This document shows positions 38,608 to 46,033 of a stretch of DNA of 64,000 nt, piece by piece. Origin of the DNA: JBOFFC01 sp051648405 (GTDB taxonomy: Bacteria > Planctomycetota > Planctomycetia > Pirellulales > Lacipirellulaceae); NCBI GenBank assembly GCA_051648405.1, contig JBOFFC010000029.1, positions 1-64,000 of the forward strand. The letters are read 5' to 3'. The position numbers and the translations under genes were made by a program. Each line of letters begins with the position of its first letter. The stretch's first letter is position 1. The notes below the pieces were generated by a model. It had not been told where the DNA came from and did no database searches. It saw nothing but the letters and a program-made list of their open reading frames with translations.

Positions 38608-39285
38608 TCAGCTCTGCTGACGGAACGCGCCCGCGACTCCGATCGACAAGCCGACGAGGCCGACGAGGCCGATCGCCGCGGGCTCGGGGATCAGCAGGCC
38701 GCTGATCGTCATCGCCCCCGAGGCGGTCGCCGAAGCGAGGACGTTCGGGCCACCTTGTGTTACCGGCGTGCTGGCCGTGAACGACACCATGACCGTCGGT
38801 CCGACGCGCAACCCCGACGGCAGCGACTGCGAGATGACCGCCGCCTCGGTCGAGAAGAACATGACCCCGGAGTTCAGCAGCACATCGACCGACTCGATCG
38901 ACAGCCGCAGGTAGTCTCCCGTGCCGGTGAACCAATCGATGCCGAACCCGGCGACGCTCAGCCGCGGCGGCGACAGCGGGCCGAGCGCGGGGAGTCCGAC
39001 GAGGCCGAGGTCGGCGAACGAACCCATCGACGCGGACGACGCGCTGGCGAGGAGCACGTTGTCGATCTCGAACACGGTCGAGGCGAGCGCGTCGGACTCG
39101 GCTTGGGCAAGGTTCCCCCCGAGCGGCGAAGCCGTGTCGTGCACGGTCTGCCCCGCGACGTCGTAAACGAGATCGACGTCACTCAGGATCAGGTTCACCT
39201 GCGCGGCGATCGCGACGGGGGACGCGGTGGCGACCAAGGCGGCGAGCGCCGCGATGCGCACAGCACACAGACAACTAGAGACCAT
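38608..39285 (-). CDS. PEP-CTERM exported protein
   Basis: 225 residues. A signal peptide (CAVRIAALAALVATASPVAIA) precedes a beta-rich body (VNLILSDVDLVYDVAGQTVHD, LRLSIESVDVLLNSGVMFF, VMVSFTASTPV). The C-terminus is IPEPAAIGLVGLVGLSIGVA then FRQQS: a PEP motif, a hydrophobic segment and a weak basic tail, i.e. a PEP-CTERM sorting signal. It is probably displayed or released at the cell surface. Its function is unknown. It converges with the C25-like peptidase and is the second PEP-CTERM protein in this window. Confidence 0.78.
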   Translation of the reverse strand: MVSSCLCAVRIAALAALVATASPVAIAAQVNLILSDVDLVYDVAGQTVHDTASPLGGNLAQAESDALASTVFEIDNVLLASASSASMGSFADLGLVGLPALGPLSPPRLSVAGFGIDWFTGTGDYLRLSIESVDVLLNSGVMFFSTEAAVISQSLPSGLRVGPTVMVSFTASTPVTQGGPNVLASATASGAMTISGLLIPEPAAIGLVGLVGLSIGVAGAFRQQS

Positions 39286-39414
39286 CGGCGGGGTTCCTCC
39301 ATGAAACGTGCTGGCGACCGCTGCGTCGTCGTGACGACTGCGTCAACGTATCCCGGTACCGTGGGACGCAACAATCGCGGTTTGGCCGCGTACCGCGAGC
39401 GCCGGCGCCGCTAG

Positions 39415-39591
39415 CTAACGGGCGCGGCGGCGTGAGCCGCGCAGGTGGATCCCGCTTGCCTCGGAACGCTTGCTCTTCGCGAAGCGGGCGGTCTTGGTCT
39501 TCCGGCGGGGGGACTCGACCGACCGGCGGCGGGGCGACCCGCTGGCTCGGTCGTCAGGATCGTTGGCTGGTTCGTCGATCGGATTGGCCAC
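39415..39591 (-). CDS. Tiny arginine-rich protein (paralogue 1)
   Basis: 58 residues, GTG start at 39591, AAGGG Shine-Dalgarno about 7 nt upstream; an in-frame stop just before fixes the start. The N-terminal half is acidic and polar (ANPIDEPANDPDDRASGS). The rest is strongly basic (RRRSVESPRRKTKTARFAKS) and ends SGIHLRGSRRRAR. The C-terminal G-(I/L)-H-x-R motif is shared with the 59-residue protein encoded at 40407-40586. It is too short for usual gene-calling limits. It might bind nucleic acid or ribosomes. This is inference from charge. Confidence 0.55.
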   Translation of the reverse strand: MANPIDEPANDPDDRASGSPRRRSVESPRRKTKTARFAKSKRSEASGIHLRGSRRRAR

Positions 39592-39668
39592 GGCGGGACC
39601 CTTTCATGGGTGGGGAATCGGCGTGCGATCTTCGCGCGCCCGTGGGACACTTCCCTTCGCATCTCGCC

Positions 39669-40217
39669 TCAGATTCCAACCGCTACAATCCCGCCGCGAT
39701 GCAGCTTCTCGGCGATCGCCATCGCCTCGGAGCAGAGGGCGGTAATGTCTTCGCCGAGGGTCGCCTCGGGGAGGTACAACCACACGCCGACCTCCCGCGC
39801 CCAGAGCTCGGCAGCAGCGTCGGGGTCGTCGTCGCAGACCATCAGCAGCGGGCCGCTCGCCTCGGCGAGGCGTTCCGCCAACCGCCGCAGGGCCAGCTTC
39901 GAGCGCTCGTCGCCCGCGGCCCCGTCGCCGTCACGTTCGGCGGCGCCGAGGTCGATGACGGCGAGCTGCGTCCGCCAGCGCTGCGCGACCTGCCCCGCCT
40001 CCGAGACGCTGCGGCAGTCGATCGTGCGCCAACCTGCGGAGGCCGCCGCTTCACTCAGCCGCCGCCGACGCGCGTCGTCGATCGAAAGGACCATCGCGGT
40101 CCAGGAGGCGACGACGCGCGTCAAGTGCGGCGCCTCGACGTGTCGCGACGCACCGCCGCGCGGCGCGGGAGCGTCGAGGCCGATGCCCATCGTGTGTTCA
40201 ACTCGAAAGTGACTCAT
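39669..40217 (-). CDS. Degenerate response-regulator receiver protein
   Basis: 182 residues from ATG 40217. Residues ~43-172 have a CheY-like alternation: MVLSIDD (Asp47/Asp48), helix, LAVIDLG with the phospho-acceptor-like Asp89, PLLMVCDDD and VGVWLYLPEA. The conserved Thr/Ser and Lys of active receivers are not at their usual places, so it is probably a pseudo-receiver. No output domain is present. It sits between two tiny arginine-rich protein genes and downstream of a sigma-54 activator that itself lacks a receiver. A regulatory partnership with that activator is possible but unproven. Confidence 0.55.
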   Translation of the reverse strand: MSHFRVEHTMGIGLDAPAPRGGASRHVEAPHLTRVVASWTAMVLSIDDARRRRLSEAAASAGWRTIDCRSVSEAGQVAQRWRTQLAVIDLGAAERDGDGAAGDERSKLALRRLAERLAEASGPLLMVCDDDPDAAAELWAREVGVWLYLPEATLGEDITALCSEAMAIAEKLHRGGIVAVGI

Positions 40218-40406
40218 CGGGTGCTCGTCGAGCGGGGGTGCGTCGATCCAACGACATGAGCGCGGCCGCCTGGGTTGCACGACAACGCGTCGGCAACGAC
40301 CGCGCAAGAACCAACGCCACGCAGCAGCGGTCCCCCCGCCGAAGCGCCACGCACGCCGGTTACACATCGACTCGGGGAGCGACGCTTCCGCCCCTCCCGA
40401 AGCCGA

Positions 40407-40586
40407 TCACCACGACATCTTGCGACGGCGACGGCGGTGCAGGCCGTTCACTGACTGCGGCGTCTTGCCACGCTTGCGACCCTGGACGGGACGCGCCCGC
40501 TTGGCGGCGCCATCACGAACTTCCCGCGGGAAGCTGTCGGAGCCGTAGGACTCTTGGCTGTGGTCGTACGATTGCTCAGTACTCAT
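40407..40586 (-). CDS. Tiny arginine-rich protein (paralogue 2)
   Basis: 59 residues, ATG 40586 with a strong AGAGGAG Shine-Dalgarno (complement of 40594-40600) 7 nt upstream. The N-terminus is polar (STEQSYDHSQESYGSDS). The C-terminal half is very basic and ends SVNGLHRRRRRKMSW. The GLH-x-R-rich tail matches the GIH tail of the protein at 39415-39591, with the same length and the same acidic-to-basic layout. No known family can be named with certainty; I believe similar tails occur in short planctomycete proteins. Confidence 0.65.
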   Translation of the reverse strand: MSTEQSYDHSQESYGSDSFPREVRDGAAKRARPVQGRKRGKTPQSVNGLHRRRRRKMSW

Positions 40587-41237
40587 GGGCCTACTCCTCT
40601 TCGTGAAACGGTAGGGACCTCTGCTCCCCCGTCGCCCGCGATGCGCCTTAGCCCCGCTCCCCCGTGGCCCCTCTTTTCAAAGAGGCCCCCCTTCGGAAGT
40701 GCGGCGCCCGACGGCGCGATCGCAAGCCGGGTCCTACCCCCCCCTTAAGCGAGCCGTGTGCCAGACGCCCCGACGACGTTGTTCGTGCGTCGCAAGTGCA
40801 GGCAGCGGCAAGAGATGCGCGCCGATGAGCCGGATGGGGCGGGACCTCCGACACCGGGACGACCTTCCCCAGGATGGTGAAGCCGTTCCGACAGCGATCG
40901 CCTAACTCGTTGCCGCATTGAGGGTTGCGGCACGATTCACCGATCGGGTGAACCCTCCCCGGAACGGGGAGCAGGAGTCGGGCCGGCAGCGACCGGGTCG
41001 GCCGCCGCCCGACGGGCCCCGTTCTGGGCGCGTCGCCAATATGGGCGAGCCGGCGGCGGCAGCCGTCGGAGTCGTTCCCTGTGGGCGGAGTCGGCCGTGG
41101 CGCAATCACTCCGACGGCTGGCGTCGCCGGCTCGCCTTTCGCTGCGCGATGGTGCCGGTGTGCTTCGCAGCGAACGCAGCGCGGGGATCAGTCGCTGCGC
41201 AGGGCCGCGCTAGAAGAAGTCGCTGGCGCCGAGCGGG
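40587..41237. other. 650-bp gene-free region with repeats
   Basis: It contains a CCTCTTTTCAAAGAGG hairpin near 40671, a further hairpin around 40940-40970 (CCTCCCCGGAACGGGGAG) and the 93-bp stem-loop repeat at 41044-41136. No coding frame has supporting codon use or ribosome site. It separates the sigma-54 activator from the small basic protein gene. Confidence 0.45.
41044..41136. repeat. 93-bp stem-loop repeat, copy 2 (29-35-29)
   Basis: Arms 41044-41072 and 41108-41136 (GGCGAGCCGGCGGCGGCAGC... and its complement) pair at 27 of 29 positions around a 35-nt centre. It has the same size and layout as the copy at 32733-32825. Confidence 0.7.
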
Positions 41238-42221
41238 TCAGTTCACTGACGGCTTCTGCTGAGCCAGGAGGCGCGTCATCGTGTTGGGGTGGACCCCCAA
41301 CAGCTTCGCGGCGCGGCCTTTGTGGCCGCTGGTGGCCCGCAGCGCCTGGCGGAGCGCCAGGTCGCGGAGGCGGTCGAGGTTCATCATCGGCAGCGCCGGC
41401 TCGCCGTCGAGCTTACGACGCCCCGAGGGGAGCTCCGGGTCGCAGTCGAGGACATAAGCCTGCTCGATGACATGCGACAACTGCCGCAGGTTGCCAGGCC
41501 AGGCGTACTCGCAGAAGTCCCGCAGCCGGTCCTGCGACGGGCGCCACAACTGCCGCCCGTACTTGGCGGCGAAGCGCTCGGAGAAGAACGCGATGAACGC
41601 GGGGATGTCCTCGACTCGGTCGCGCAGCGCGGGGACACGCAGCTCGACCATGTTGAGGCGGTAGTAGAGGTCTTCGCGGAAGCGTCCCTCGGCGACCTCG
41701 GTTTCAAGGTCGCGGTTCGTCGCAGCGATCACCTGGATGTCGATCCGCTCGGGGTGCGAGGCGCCGACCGGCGTGACCTCGCTCTGCTGCAGCACACGCA
41801 GCAGCTTCGGCTGCAATTCCAGCGGCATCTCGCCGACTTCGTCGAGGAACACCACGCCCCCTTGCGCGGCGCGGAACACGCCGAGGCTCTTGCCGGCGGC
41901 GCCGGTGAACGCCCCTTTTTCGTGCCCGAAGAGTTGACTTTCAGCCAGCGTGGCAGTGAGGGCGGCGCAGTTGACGGGGACAAACGGCCGGTTGCGGCGC
42001 GGGCTCAGGCGGTGGAGCGCCTTGGCCCACAGCTCTTTGCCGGTGCCGGTCTCGCCGGTCACCAAGACGGTGCATTGCACCTCGGCCGCCTTTTCGGCGT
42101 GCCGCGCGATCTGACGCGCCCGCGGGCTGTCCCCCAGGCGCCATGCGTCCGGTTCCGAGGCCGGGCGCGACACCAACGAGTCAATCGTCGGCGTGTCGTT
42201 CGTAGTTGCCGATGACGGCAT
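41238..42221 (-). CDS. Sigma-54-dependent transcriptional activator (AAA+ and Fis HTH)
   Basis: 327 residues from ATG 42221 (MPSSATT). Walker A GETGTGKE at 56-63, the sigma-54-contacting GAFTGA loop at 103-108, Walker [13 protein letters not shown], sensor I AATNRDL, and the arginine-finger region [16 protein letters not shown]-terminal Fis-type helix-turn-helix follows ([27 protein letters not shown]). The N-terminal regulatory domain is reduced to ~25 residues, so control must come from another protein or from its level. A -24/-12 element upstream of flgF in this same window is one possible target. Confidence 0.9.
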   Translation of the reverse strand: MPSSATTNDTPTIDSLVSRPASEPDAWRLGDSPRARQIARHAEKAAEVQCTVLVTGETGTGKELWAKALHRLSPRRNRPFVPVNCAALTATLAESQLFGHEKGAFTGAAGKSLGVFRAAQGGVVFLDEVGEMPLELQPKLLRVLQQSEVTPVGASHPERIDIQVIAATNRDLETEVAEGRFREDLYYRLNMVELRVPALRDRVEDIPAFIAFFSERFAAKYGRQLWRPSQDRLRDFCEYAWPGNLRQLSHVIEQAYVLDCDPELPSGRRKLDGEPALPMMNLDRLRDLALRQALRATSGHKGRAAKLLGVHPNTMTRLLAQQKPSVN

Positions 42222-42703
42222 GTAGCTACCACCCCTTCTCGGGGAGGCTCGTGCGAACACGTCGCGGCAGTGCGATCGGGTTCGATTCGGGGAGACGGCT
42301 CCGTAACGAACGGCGACCCACGCTGCGTGGGGGGCCGAAGTCGGTAGGGAGTCGTCTTTAGTCCGGGGTCACGAGCGCTCCTCGATGCTTGAAAGGTGAA
42401 CGGGTTCCAAAAGAGACTCGACGAGCTTCTAGAAAGCCGCCCGCATCTTTGCGGAACCGGGGCGCTGCCAACGCCACGAGCGAACCTTCTCTGTCCACCC
42501 CTGATGGTAAACGGCGCGGCCCCGTTCTACAACAAATCCGTCTACGAAATCACTACGGATCAAGGGCTGCTAGCGGCTTGAAACGGCCGCGCCGATTGTC
42601 CCGAAAGCAGTGACAAACGTCCGATTTGTCGGCCGGGCGCAGGTGTGGATTTGCGCGACGGCGAGGCTCTGTGAGCGCTTTCAGCCCCGCGGAGCGGCGA
42701 CTG
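42222..42703. other. 482-bp region upstream of the sigma-54 activator
   Basis: It holds the activator's promoter region (minus strand) and the downstream side of lpxI. A/T content rises at 42400-42620. One weak plus-strand frame (42396-42581) lacks a ribosome site and was rejected. No RNA gene was seen. Confidence 0.4.
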
Positions 42704-43591
42704 TTATGCGGCAACCCGAATCCCGGCCCGTTCGGCGGGGAGGGCGACTACGGAAATCCGCAGTTTTTCGGCCGCCCGGCGGAAGTCGTCGCCATCCAGC
42801 AAGATCGTCCGCCCCGCCTCGATCGCCAGGACGCGACCTCCCGCGGCGGCGATCGTCTTCAGCGTCCGGATGCCGACGGTCGGCACGTCCCAGCGCATGT
42901 CCTGCTGCGGCTTGGCGACCTTCACAACGGTGAACCCCCCTCCCGAGCAAAGCTGCCCGGCGCGGGCGATGCACAGGTCGGTCCCTTCGATCGCCTCGAC
43001 CGCCAGGACCGCCCGGTCCTTCACGCAGACGCTCTGGCCCACGTCGAGCCGTCCCATCTCCTTCGCCAGGCGCCAGCCGAACTCGATGTCGGCCCGGGCC
43101 GCATCGCTCGGGCGCTTTCCGGCGACGAGCCCTTCGGGAACGAGCAATTCGGGGGCGAAGTCGGTCGGGGGGACCATCTCGACCCCGCCGAGGCCGAACG
43201 CGCCGACGAACGCGCTGAGGATCGTGTCGTCGCGGCGGTCGGAGCTGCGCCCGAAGAAGTGCGGCGTGAACGTCCGCAGGAACGTCGCGTCGGGGATGTA
43301 CCGGACCCAGGCCCACGGTCGGTAAAGATCGACCTTGTGGAACTTGCCTGCGAGCGACGCGCGCTGGACGCCGCGGCGCTGAAAGTAACGGATCGCGCCG
43401 CCGAGCTGGGCCGCCCCCATCCAGCGGAACTCATCGACGGCGTCGCGGATCGAGGCTTCGGCGTGGCCGCGGATCCCGAGGCAGCAGACGCGATGGCCCG
43501 CTTCGCGCATCCGCGTCGCCACGACGACCGGCAGATTCCCCCAACCCGCCACAAGGCCGAGCGGAGCGCCGTTGGTTGCTTGCAGAATCAT
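42704..43591 (-). CDS. lpxI: LpxI-family UDP-2,3-diacylglucosamine pyrophosphatase (DUF1009)
   Basis: 295 residues from ATG 43591. The N-terminal domain has APLGLVAGWGNLPVVVATRM, and the conserved middle RASLAGKFHKVDLYRPW. The catalytic C-terminal domain contains GVEMVPPTDFAPELLVPEG, VKDRAVLAVEAIEGTD and the VPTVGIRTLKTIAAAG closing segment. LpxI hydrolyses UDP-2,3-diacylglucosamine to lipid X in lipid A synthesis, replacing LpxH. The gene follows lpxD by 20 bp on the same strand, supporting the assignment and showing that this lineage makes a lipid A-type outer membrane. Confidence 0.87.
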   Translation of the reverse strand: MILQATNGAPLGLVAGWGNLPVVVATRMREAGHRVCCLGIRGHAEASIRDAVDEFRWMGAAQLGGAIRYFQRRGVQRASLAGKFHKVDLYRPWAWVRYIPDATFLRTFTPHFFGRSSDRRDDTILSAFVGAFGLGGVEMVPPTDFAPELLVPEGLVAGKRPSDAARADIEFGWRLAKEMGRLDVGQSVCVKDRAVLAVEAIEGTDLCIARAGQLCSGGGFTVVKVAKPQQDMRWDVPTVGIRTLKTIAAAGGRVLAIEAGRTILLDGDDFRRAAEKLRISVVALPAERAGIRVAA

Positions 43592-43611
43592 CGGCGTGCC
43601 CGGGGGGGTTC

Positions 43612-44700
43612 TCAAGCGGCGCGCTCGGTCGAGCGGGGGTCCATCGTGCGCGACTCACCCAGGCGCGCGCGGAGCGCGTTGAGTTCCAGCCGCAGGGCGC
43701 GGACCTCTTTGCGGATCTCGGGGAGCTTGGCGATCGCCGCGAAGCGGATGCGCGATTCGCGGATCGGCACCGCCGGGGCGCCGAGCATCGTCTCCCCCGC
43801 GGGGACGTCGTTCGAGACACCGGCCATCGCCGAGATCACGGCGTGGTCGCCGATGTGGACGTGGTCGCGGACCCCCACCTGGCCGGCCATCACAACGTAG
43901 TCCCCCGTCGTCGTGCTGCCGGCGATCCCGACCTGCGAGCAGATCAGGTTGTGGCGCCCGATCCGGCAGTTGTGGGCGATCTGGACAAGGTTGTCGATCT
44001 TGGTCCCCTCGCCGATCTTGGTGGGGCCGTAGGCGCCGCGGTCGATCGTGCTGTTGGCGCCGATCTCGACGTCGGCCCCGAGCTCGACGTTGCCGAGCTG
44101 CGCGGCGAGCACATGACGGCCGTCGGCCTGGCGGTAACCAAAGCCGTCGGCCCCCAGCACGGCCCCCGAGTGCAGGCGGCAGCGGTCGCCGATCACGGCG
44201 CCCGCGTAGATTGTCACGCCGGCGGCGAGGTAGACGTTCGCTCCCAGGCGGCAGTCGTCGCCGATCACGGCGTTCGGGCCGATCTCGCAGCCGTCGCCGA
44301 CGACGACGCGCTCGCCGATCACGGCCCCCGCCGCCACGCCCACGCCGCTGCCGAGCGACGCCGACGCGGCGATCGACGCGGTCGGATGGACCCCGATCGG
44401 CTTGCGGTCGGGACTCGGGCGGAACCGCTCGACGAGCCGGATAAAGGCGGAGTGGACGTCGTCGACCTCGATCGTCGGCAGGCCGGCGACGCGCACCCCG
44501 CGGGGGGCAACGACGGCCGACGCCGTGGCGTTGCCTAGTTTCGCCAACCGATCGACGTGGTCGATCATCGTGATCGTGCCGGGGGTCGCGTCGTCGAGCG
44601 GCCAGGCGTTGTGCAGGACGATCGTCGCGTCGCCGTGCGCCGTCCCGCCGACGTACGCAGCGAGCTCGGCGAGGGTGGCGGGGTTAGTCATCTTGGTCAT
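43612..44700 (-). CDS. lpxD: UDP-3-O-acylglucosamine N-acyltransferase
   Basis: 362 residues from ATG 44700 (a second ATG at 44691 is possible). An N-terminal uridine-binding LpxD domain (LAELAAYVGGTAHGDATIV, ITMIDHVDRL) leads into a left-handed beta-helix of hexapeptide repeats (ASLGSGVGVAAGAVIGERV, VIGDDCRLGANVYLAAG, GADVEIGANSTIDRG). The catalytic histidine block is NLVQIAHNCRIGRHN, and GADGFGY marks the substrate loop. It adds the N-linked acyl chain in lipid A synthesis. It is co-directional with lpxI. The C-terminal coiled helix (LPEIRKEVRALRLELNALRA) closes the trimer. Confidence 0.92.
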   Translation of the reverse strand: MTKMTNPATLAELAAYVGGTAHGDATIVLHNAWPLDDATPGTITMIDHVDRLAKLGNATASAVVAPRGVRVAGLPTIEVDDVHSAFIRLVERFRPSPDRKPIGVHPTASIAASASLGSGVGVAAGAVIGERVVVGDGCEIGPNAVIGDDCRLGANVYLAAGVTIYAGAVIGDRCRLHSGAVLGADGFGYRQADGRHVLAAQLGNVELGADVEIGANSTIDRGAYGPTKIGEGTKIDNLVQIAHNCRIGRHNLICSQVGIAGSTTTGDYVVMAGQVGVRDHVHIGDHAVISAMAGVSNDVPAGETMLGAPAVPIRESRIRFAAIAKLPEIRKEVRALRLELNALRARLGESRTMDPRSTERAA

Positions 44701-44856
44701 CGCGGGAGCGTCCCTGCGCCAGCGGAGAAGAAGGGCGGGGGGTTGTAAGCCACCCCCGCGAAAGCCGACAAGAGCAAGCGGGCCACGCCGCCACGAGAAC
44801 CGAGGAATCGGCCCGGCCGGCGCCGGAAGCACGACCCCCGACGACGCCTGACCTGG

Positions 44857-45237
44857 ATGCCTGACTTCGACGTCATCGACGCCTTCGCGACGCTGTGGGT
44901 GCTAGCGCTAGCGTTCGGCGGCGCCGTCGCCGGCTGGGTGCTGATGGGGCTCGACTACCGGGCGTACCTGCGTTCGCTGCGGCGGGCGCTGGTGGCGATC
45001 ACGGGCGTGACGTCGGGCCTCCCCTACTGGGCCCGCCGACATCGCCCGGACTGCTTTATTGAGCTTGGAGTCGAGCCGACCGCGAAGCGCAGCGAGGTCC
45101 TCGCCGCGTACCGACGGCGGGCCAAAGAGGTCCACCCCGACTTGGGGGGGGACCGGAAGAGCTTCGACAAGGTGCAGGCTGCGTTCCGCGAAGCGATCGA
45201 GGCGGTCGAGGCCGCCGAAACCGGCGGCCGCGGATAG
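44857..45237 (+). CDS. Membrane-anchored J-domain protein
   Basis: 126 residues. One N-terminal membrane helix (TLWVLALAFGGAVAGWVLMGL) is followed by a basic linker and a J domain (CFIELGVEPTAKRSEVLAAY, then YRRRAKEVHPDLGGD with the essential HPD, and FDKVQAAFREAIEAV). It would recruit DnaK to the inner membrane. It lacks the Gly/Phe and zinc regions of DnaJ, so it is a type III J-protein. It sits between divergent lpxD and convergent lptB, with only 7 bp to the lptB end. Confidence 0.85.
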   Translation: MPDFDVIDAFATLWVLALAFGGAVAGWVLMGLDYRAYLRSLRRALVAITGVTSGLPYWARRHRPDCFIELGVEPTAKRSEVLAAYRRRAKEVHPDLGGDRKSFDKVQAAFREAIEAVEAAETGGRG

Positions 45238-45244
45238 GCCTTCG

Positions 45245-45979
45245 CTACGCCGCGCCGAGCTCGATCCCCTCGCCGAAGTAGTGCTTGCGCGCCTCGGGGT
45301 TGCGCAGCACCTCGTCGGGACGACCGTGGCACAGCACCCGGCCCGCCTTGACGACGTAGCTGCGGTCGGTGATTTCGAGCGTCTCACGGACCTGGTGGTC
45401 GGTGATCAAGATTGCGATCCCCGTGTCGCGCAGGTCGCGGACGATCGCCTGGATGCTGTCAATCGTCACGGGGTCGATCCCCGTGAACGGTTCGTCGAGC
45501 AGGATGATCTTCGGCTGGCTGACCAGGCAGCGGGCGATCTCCAGGCGCCGCCGCTCGCCCCCCGAGAGGCTCATCGCCCGGCTGCGGCGCAGTTTTGTGA
45601 TGCCGAACTGTTCAAGCAGCTCGTCGCAGCGCCGGCGCCGGGTCCTGCGATCGACCCCCAGCATCTCCATGACGCCGAGCAGGTTGTTTTGCACCGACAG
45701 CTTGCGGAAGACGCTCGACTCTTGGGCCAGGTAGCCCATCCCCCCGTCGCGCGCCCGGCGGTACATCGGCCAGCGTGTGACGTCCTGCCCGGCGAGGCGG
45801 ACCGTGCCGGCGTCGGGATCGACCATCCCGCACGTCATGCGGAACGACGTCGTCTTGCCGGCGCCGTTCGGTCCCAGGAGGCCGACGATCTCGCCCGGCT
45901 CGACCTCGAACGCCACGCCATCGACGACGCGTCGCCGCCCGTACGACTTCACCAGCCCGCGGGCTTCGAGTAGCGGCAT
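45245..45979 (-). CDS. lptB: LPS export ABC transporter ATP-binding protein
   Basis: 244 residues. Walker A GPNGAGKT at 36-43, Q-loop GYLAQESSVFRKLSVQNNLL (distinctive for LptB), signature LSGGERRRLEIARCL, Walker B IILLDEPFTGIDPVT, H-loop ITDHQVRETLEITDR. LptB powers extraction of lipopolysaccharide from the inner membrane with LptF, LptG and LptC. It lies 54 bp downstream of the signal peptidase gene on the same strand and close to lpxD/lpxI, so this is an envelope-biogenesis neighbourhood. The other Lpt genes are not in the window. Confidence 0.92.
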   Translation of the reverse strand: MPLLEARGLVKSYGRRRVVDGVAFEVEPGEIVGLLGPNGAGKTTSFRMTCGMVDPDAGTVRLAGQDVTRWPMYRRARDGGMGYLAQESSVFRKLSVQNNLLGVMEMLGVDRRTRRRRCDELLEQFGITKLRRSRAMSLSGGERRRLEIARCLVSQPKIILLDEPFTGIDPVTIDSIQAIVRDLRDTGIAILITDHQVRETLEITDRSYVVKAGRVLCHGRPDEVLRNPEARKHYFGEGIELGAA

Positions 45980-46033
45980 GGCGTCCTCCGTGACGCGGTC
46001 GGGTGCGGGCGCGAGCGCGGGGGCCCGGGTCTG

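Noticed and set aside
39411..39662. 83-residue minus-strand frame overlapping the tiny basic protein
   Set aside because: Proline/arginine-rich frame without a ribosome site; the overlapping GTG frame has a Shine-Dalgarno and a paralogue nearby.
42396..42581. 61-residue plus-strand ORF upstream of lpxI's end
   Set aside because: No ribosome site, odd composition, no family resemblance; it lies in the activator's upstream region.
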